The notes below the pieces were generated by a model that saw only the letters and a program-made list of their open reading frames with translations, was not told where the DNA came from and made no database searches. This document shows, one piece after another, positions 59,204-64,000 of a stretch of 64,000 nt of DNA. Each line of letters starts with the position of its first letter. Position 1 is the first letter of the stretch. Source of the DNA: Planctomycetota bacterium. GTDB lineage: Bacteria; Planctomycetota; Planctomycetia; Planctomycetales; Planctomycetaceae. Location of the stretch: NCBI GenBank assembly GCA_014584345.1, contig JACTNB010000006.1, positions 1-64,000 on the forward strand. Reading direction: 5' to 3'. The translations under genes and the position numbers were made by a program.

Positions 59204-60628
59204 TCAGCCCAGTATTTTTTTGTAGATGCGACCCTCGTTCTGGTCGATGCGTTCGGGACGCCCCTTGTGGACATAGACCAGCTTGCGATGATCTATCCCC
59301 ATCAGGTACAGAATCGTCGAGTGAATGTCGTGCACATGCAGGCGGTCTTCCACGGCATGCAACCCAACTTCGTCGGTTGTGCCATACGCGTAGCCAGACC
59401 GCACGCCGCCACCTGCCATCCACATCGTGAATCCGGTCGGATTGTGGTCGCGGCCATCCCCTTTTTCACTCATGGGGGTACGGCCAAACTCTCCTCCCCA
59501 CACGACTAGCGTCTGGTCCAGCAATCCCCGCTGTTTGAGATCCGTCAGCAAGGCGGCGACCGGTTGATCCATCTGCTTGCACATTTTCGAATGATTCGCC
59601 TCGATACCCTTGTGCGCGTCCCATTTGCTGCCCGCGCCGTGATAACATTGAACAAAACGAACCCCGCGCTCCACCATGCGCCGCGCGAGCAGACAGTTTC
59701 GTCCATAGGCCGCGGTATCGGGTTGGTCCAGACCATACAATCGCTGGGTTTCGGCCGTCTCCTCAGAAAGATCGACAGCTTCCGGCGCGTGCGTCTGCAT
59801 CTGAAATGCCAGCTCGAAACTGCGAATTCGCGCGTCGAGGTCGGAATTATTGGCACGCTGCAGGGCGTGCCGCTGGTTTATTTGCGCCAGAAAATCCAGT
59901 TCCAGACGCTGTTGCGATTCGTTGATGCGCTCGGATCGCACGAGATTCAGGAAGGGAGCCCCTTCCACCTGCATCGCCGTCCCCTGGTAAACCGCCGGCA
60001 TGAAGCCCGAACCCCAGTTACGCGGACCATTCACCACCGTCCCCTTGATGTCCTGCATCACGACAAACGCCGGCAGATTCTCGTTCGGTGTCCCCAGACC
60101 ATACGATACCCAGCTTCCCAGCGAGGGCCGACCCGCGAATTGACTCCCCGTGTTCATCTGGCAGACTCCACCCGAGTGGTTAATGCCATTCGTCCAGCAG
60201 GAGCGTATCACCGCCAGATCATCCGCATGTTGCGCGATGTGAGGCAGCCAGTCGGAGATCCACAGGCCACTTTCCCCGTGCTGCTGCCATTTCCGTTGCG
60301 ATGCCAGCACGGGAGATTCGAACTCGCCCATCGCCGTAATCACACGGGCGAAACTGTCCGGCAGGGGCTTACCCGCCAGTTTGTCGAGGATCGGCTTGGG
60401 ATCGAACGTATCGATATGACTGGGGCCCCCTTCCATGAACAGGAAGATGACACTCTTCGCCTGGGCCACGCGATGTGCCAACCGGGCGGCCAGCGGCGAG
60501 GGTACCTCATCCGCCCCGAACGCATTGCCCGGCAGCATGCCTGCCAGTGCCAAGGCCCCAAAACCAGCGCCGCCGTTCAGCAGCATCTCTCGTCGTGAAA
60601 TCTGATTAGTCGACATAGATGTACTCAT
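59204..60628 (-). CDS. Tat-exported DUF1501 protein (module 7)
   Basis: A 474-residue DUF1501 protein with Tat signal SRREMLLNGGAGFGALALAG from residue 11. Its hallmarks closely follow module 2: [72 protein letters not shown] and HVHDIHSTILYLMG. Its start overlaps the end of the preceding large gene by 23 bases (11 if ATG 60616 is used). Module 2 and module 7 look like diverged copies of one ancestral pair. Confidence 0.9.
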   Translation of the reverse strand: MSTSMSTNQISRREMLLNGGAGFGALALAGMLPGNAFGADEVPSPLAARLAHRVAQAKSVIFLFMEGGPSHIDTFDPKPILDKLAGKPLPDSFARVITAMGEFESPVLASQRKWQQHGESGLWISDWLPHIAQHADDLAVIRSCWTNGINHSGGVCQMNTGSQFAGRPSLGSWVSYGLGTPNENLPAFVVMQDIKGTVVNGPRNWGSGFMPAVYQGTAMQVEGAPFLNLVRSERINESQQRLELDFLAQINQRHALQRANNSDLDARIRSFELAFQMQTHAPEAVDLSEETAETQRLYGLDQPDTAAYGRNCLLARRMVERGVRFVQCYHGAGSKWDAHKGIEANHSKMCKQMDQPVAALLTDLKQRGLLDQTLVVWGGEFGRTPMSEKGDGRDHNPTGFTMWMAGGGVRSGYAYGTTDEVGLHAVEDRLHVHDIHSTILYLMGIDHRKLVYVHKGRPERIDQNEGRIYKKILG

Positions 60629-63600
60629 TCGAATTCAGGAGGGCGTGAAGGAAGGCCAGTCGAGATTGATACAACGGAGTCTGCTCGCCCGATTCCGGTG
60701 TTTCCACCCGTGCGTGACGATCCTGTCCGGATACATCAATCCCCAAATGTTCATTATCACGAAATTGCAGATCGCAGATCAGCGAATTCGCGGGGGGAGT
60801 TTCCAACTGTGCCCCCGTCAGCAGGACATCATGCAGGCGGAAATTTTGCAGGATGCCATCCCAGGCATGCTGCCCCGAGCGCCCCCCCAGTTGCACGGCA
60901 CCACTTGGTTCCACGCGGAGAATGCTTTTGCAGGGTACGGTTGCCTGCTGCCAGGTCGAATTGGCCTGGGACAGATCCTTCAAATGAAACGTCACCCCCG
61001 TTTCCACCAAATCGCGCAGCGGGATCGTGGCGGCCAGGTGATACGTGCGATTTAATTCCAGATGCAGATTCGAGGCCACCACTTCATAGGCAACCGTGCC
61101 TGCTGCCGTCTGCCCAACCAATTGCAGGATCAGATTGCGGGGCTTGTAGGCACTTTTGGTGGAGGTCACTCCCAAGGCCCAGCCGGGTTGTTGCTGATTG
61201 CCAGTCCATTGAGCGGCTATCGTCCGGACATTGGCATCGGCGTACAGGGAACGCAACATGACTTTCGCCTCGACGGTTATCACGTTGGGGGAAAGTTCTC
61301 CGGGAACGGCAAACTGGATGGCGATTTTCCGATCCGGCTGCAGATCGATCCCCTGCTCCCCGTGGGGCATTAACGCCAGCAGGTTGAGTGCCTTCGCCGC
61401 GGGACTGGCGGCCCGGTAACTGCTGAGAAACTCTTGCGATCCCGCCTGTTCCTCCGGAGAGGCCTGTCGTTGCAATACTTTTCGATACGCCGCTTCCACG
61501 AATTCTTCGTCCCCCAATAGTTGCCAGGTCCGGACAAGTTTTCCTGCCCGATCCGATACCCAGGGATTGTTCATCATGAGCAGCGCCTGAGGCGAAGTCG
61601 TGGTTTGATGTCTTTCCCCGGCACTGCGGATGCGATCGGGGAAATCGAATGGACCCAGCATGGGATCGGGTTTGTTGCGTCGGACCGGGCGATAGATGGC
61701 CCGCTGACCCGCAGCCAACTCCCCACACGAAGCCAGCATGGAATCGACGATTTCCTCAGCAGCCAGTCGGCGGGCATTCATTCGCCACAACAGCCGATTT
61801 CCCGGGTCGATGCGAACCAGTGTCGCATCGGGTTTCCGGTTGCTCGTTTGCTGCCAGGTCGCGGAAGTCAGAATCACCCGATGCAACTGCTTGAGACTCC
61901 AGCCTTCCTCGATAAAACGCACGGCCAGCCAGTCCAGCAGTTCGGGATGGGACGGCGGCTCTCCCAGTCGACCGAAGTCGCTACAGGTTTCCACCAGTCC
62001 CTTACCAAAATGCTGTTGCCAGATGCGATTGACCAGAACCCGCGCGGTCAAGGGATTCTGCGGGTCGGTAATCCAGTTCGCGAGGGCCGTGCGTCGCCCG
62101 GTCGTCTGCAGAGCAGCGGGTGGAGACGTGATTTCCGCCGGTTCTTCCTGCAGAATCGTGGGGAAACCGGGGTCGACAGGCGTTTTTGTAGGATCGTCCA
62201 GCACAACCGTCGGGGGAGCTTCCGGGCCAACATCGGTCGCCACGAATTTTACGGTCGGCAAAGGTTCCGGCTTGAGGCCATCGAATTCCGCCAGTTGACG
62301 ATACAATTCCTGACGGCGGGCTTCCGTCGGCGCGTCCAACCATTCCGGCAACTTATCGGGATGCAGGTCGAATTGCCGGGACGCCATCGAGGCAATCTGT
62401 TGTTCGTACGGGGTCCGGGCGGTTGTTTGCTTGGCAATCATGCCTTGAATGCTCGGCACGAATTTCACCACCCCCTCGCGCGTGGCATGTTTCATCAGCA
62501 CGGGTTGCTCGATGGCATGAATTTCGCGTCGGATTTCGGCGGTGGCCTGTTCCCAGGCCCGCTGCATCTCGAAATGCCGTGTCCGCTGATCCAGGTCCGC
62601 CAAGGGCATGTCTTCGCGGGGATGCAAGGCCGCGAAGAACGCTTGCATCCGATAATAGTCCTTCTGCAGCAGCGGATCGTATTTGTGATCGTGGCACTTG
62701 GCACACTTCAACCCCATGGCCAGGAAGACATCCGCGGTCGTTTCCGTAACATCACTAAGAATTTCGGCCCACTGCCCCTCGACATCGCGCTGATTCCATT
62801 CGTAAATCCAATGCCGCAGATACATGGTCGCCAGAATCGCATCCTTGTTCCCGGGATCCAGCTCGTCGCCCGCCAGTTGCTCACGCACGAAGCGATCATA
62901 GGGTTTGTCCGCGTTGAACGAGCGAATCACATAATCGCGAAAATGCTTGGCTTCAGGCCGTTCGTGGTCGGCATTGTACCCATCCGAATCCGCATAACGG
63001 ACCAGATCCAGCCAAATCCTCGCCTGGTTCTCGCCATAGGCCGGAGACTCCAGCAACTGATTCATAACCTGATCGAAGGAGACTTTTCCCGCCACGAAGT
63101 CGCCGACCAGTTGCTCCTCGGGAGGCAGTCCCGTCAGGGTATAATGCAACCGGCGAATCAAAGCGCGGGGATCGGCCTGGGCCGAGGGTTCCACCCCCTC
63201 GCGGCTCAACCGTTCCAGAATGAATTGATCGATTTCATTGTGCCCCCAGTCACGAAGCTGGCCCGAGGGAACGGCCGGCTTATGCAACGGTAGAAAGGCC
63301 CACCACTCGCGGTCTTCCTCCGTGATTTTGGGAACCTGCTTCAATACGGTCCCTGAAGGCCAGGCTGCCCCGGCGGCAATCCATTGCTCCATACCGTTGA
63401 TGTATCCAATTTTTAACTGCTGTTCCGGCGGCATCTCCAGCGACTCGTGCCGGATCGCTTCCATCAACAGGCTTTCCTCGGGCTTGCCGGGGACTATCGC
63501 GGGGCCGGAATCACCCCCCTTTAACAGGGCTTCGAGTGTGGTCACGCTCAGCCCCCCTTCCTGCCGAGTTTCCCCATGACACGTGATGCAATGCCCCACC

Positions 63601-63755
63601 AGCGTGGGACGCACGTGAATCTCGAATAGTTCCTTCTGCCGAGGCGTTAAGTCCCCCGCGCTCGCCGTCCCGGCTCCCGGGAAGCCGCCACACAACAAGG
63701 GCAGCAAGGCGAAACATATCGGAAGGGATCTCGATTGGTTCATGATTCGTCTCAT
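60606..63755 (-). CDS. DUF1549/DUF1553 protein with cytochrome motif and LamG-like domain (module 7)
   Basis: A 1049-residue exported protein: signal peptide (SLPICFALLPLLCGGFPG), haem motif GHCITCHGETRQEGG (residues 56-60), DUF1549 ~165-385 with CAKCHDHKYDPL near 353, DUF1553 ~520-790, and a C-terminal LamG-like domain ~830-1020. The end LHALLNSNEYIYVD is the family terminus. The domain order matches module 2. Its ATG overlaps the stop of an upstream gene by 4 bases (ATGA), so at least three genes are coupled here. ATG 63743 is an alternative start. Confidence 0.88.
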   Translation of the reverse strand: MRRIMNQSRSLPICFALLPLLCGGFPGAGTASAGDLTPRQKELFEIHVRPTLVGHCITCHGETRQEGGLSVTTLEALLKGGDSGPAIVPGKPEESLLMEAIRHESLEMPPEQQLKIGYINGMEQWIAAGAAWPSGTVLKQVPKITEEDREWWAFLPLHKPAVPSGQLRDWGHNEIDQFILERLSREGVEPSAQADPRALIRRLHYTLTGLPPEEQLVGDFVAGKVSFDQVMNQLLESPAYGENQARIWLDLVRYADSDGYNADHERPEAKHFRDYVIRSFNADKPYDRFVREQLAGDELDPGNKDAILATMYLRHWIYEWNQRDVEGQWAEILSDVTETTADVFLAMGLKCAKCHDHKYDPLLQKDYYRMQAFFAALHPREDMPLADLDQRTRHFEMQRAWEQATAEIRREIHAIEQPVLMKHATREGVVKFVPSIQGMIAKQTTARTPYEQQIASMASRQFDLHPDKLPEWLDAPTEARRQELYRQLAEFDGLKPEPLPTVKFVATDVGPEAPPTVVLDDPTKTPVDPGFPTILQEEPAEITSPPAALQTTGRRTALANWITDPQNPLTARVLVNRIWQQHFGKGLVETCSDFGRLGEPPSHPELLDWLAVRFIEEGWSLKQLHRVILTSATWQQTSNRKPDATLVRIDPGNRLLWRMNARRLAAEEIVDSMLASCGELAAGQRAIYRPVRRNKPDPMLGPFDFPDRIRSAGERHQTTTSPQALLMMNNPWVSDRAGKLVRTWQLLGDEEFVEAAYRKVLQRQASPEEQAGSQEFLSSYRAASPAAKALNLLALMPHGEQGIDLQPDRKIAIQFAVPGELSPNVITVEAKVMLRSLYADANVRTIAAQWTGNQQQPGWALGVTSTKSAYKPRNLILQLVGQTAAGTVAYEVVASNLHLELNRTYHLAATIPLRDLVETGVTFHLKDLSQANSTWQQATVPCKSILRVEPSGAVQLGGRSGQHAWDGILQNFRLHDVLLTGAQLETPPANSLICDLQFRDNEHLGIDVSGQDRHARVETPESGEQTPLYQSRLAFLHALLNSNEYIYVD

Positions 63756-64000
63756 CGTTCTCCTGTCTCCCTTGTCGGCAAACCCCCAACGAATACCGGA
63801 TCGATGTAATGCTTGTCGTCCAGGGCGTCTTGAATAAATAAACCCGCCACCTCTTCGCCATCCGCATAGCCCAGATCGGACAAGTCGATGCCGACGGCCA
63901 GGGCTCGGAACTTGACAACCTGCCGTTGCGGCACGCAGGCAATTCGTTCAAGTTCACCAGGCGAATTGATCGGTTCCTCGAAGCGGAACACATTAAAACT
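63752..64000 (-). CDS. 3' end of an unidentified gene running off the right edge
   Basis: The last ~82 codons of a minus-strand gene that begins beyond the window. The visible end reads FNVFRFEEPINSPGELERIA, then GYADGEEVAGLFIQDALDD and KHYIDPVFVGGLP. It looks beta-rich and well conserved but I cannot name the family. The gene ends in ATGA shared with the module 7 cytochrome gene, so it belongs to the same operon and may encode a third component. Confidence 0.6.
   Translation of the reverse strand, partial: SFNVFRFEEPINSPGELERIACVPQRQVVKFRALAVGIDLSDLGYADGEEVAGLFIQDALDDKHYIDPVFVGGLPTRETGER

Noticed and set aside
59564..60598. A 344-codon + strand frame
   Set aside because: Antisense shadow of the module 7 DUF1501 gene; no recognisable motif.
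61521..63293. A long (590-codon) open frame on the + strand
   Set aside because: It lies antisense within the module 7 DUF1549/1553 gene, whose protein is a clear family member. The + frame shows no domain and is explained by the codon bias of the real gene.

Overview
The window looks like chromosome of a planctomycete (phylum Planctomycetota). The evidence is the density of lineage-typical families: DUF1549/DUF1553 proteins with a c-type cytochrome motif, twin-arginine DUF1501/DUF1552 proteins, DUF1559 prepilin-like proteins, a DUF1592-type protein, and an ECF sigma factor next to a giant Ser/Thr kinase. No rRNA, CRISPR array or complete mobile element is visible.

Layout. 1-5.6 kb: eight intact short genes of mostly unknown function plus one truncated gene, all on the + strand. 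They are separated by eight ~90-base imperfect inverted repeats with integron attC architecture, so this is a gene-cassette array with no integrase in view. 5.6-7.9 kb: a minus-strand tRNA cluster with several atypical or decayed tRNA-like elements, a 68-aa gene and a PH-like membrane protein gene. 8.2-13.8 kb: a + strand run with a Cys-rich exported protein, two DUF1559 proteins, a secreted acetolactate-decarboxylase-like protein, a DUF4198 protein and a membrane-anchored redoxin. 14.4-22.1 kb: an ECF sigma factor and a 2343-aa kinase carrying four FGE-sulfatase-like modules and two leucine-rich blocks. 22.2-23.7 kb: a secreted alpha/beta hydrolase, a solitary attC-like site on the opposite strand and a possible structured-RNA relic.

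23.8-64 kb is dominated by seven two-gene modules. Each pairs a large exported protein with a cytochrome-type haem motif (six DUF1549/DUF1553, one DUF1592-type) with a Tat-exported DUF1501 or DUF1552 protein. Several pairs overlap by 4 bases (ATGA) or are separated by only a few bases, which implies translational coupling. One + strand unit (33.6-43.1 kb) adds a pre-peptidase-domain protein, a cytochrome/WD40 protein and a ceramidase-like hydrolase. Between modules lie decayed mobile DNA: an IS66 transposase relic, a 5'-truncated tyrosine recombinase, and a Phd-type antitoxin with a beheaded toxin, next to a tRNA-Arg gene.

How the parts may work together (inference): the cytochrome/DUF1501 modules probably act outside the cytoplasmic membrane on polymers or other complex substrates. 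The sigma/kinase pair is a likely signalling unit. The cassette array and the tRNA region are the fast-changing accessory part of the window.
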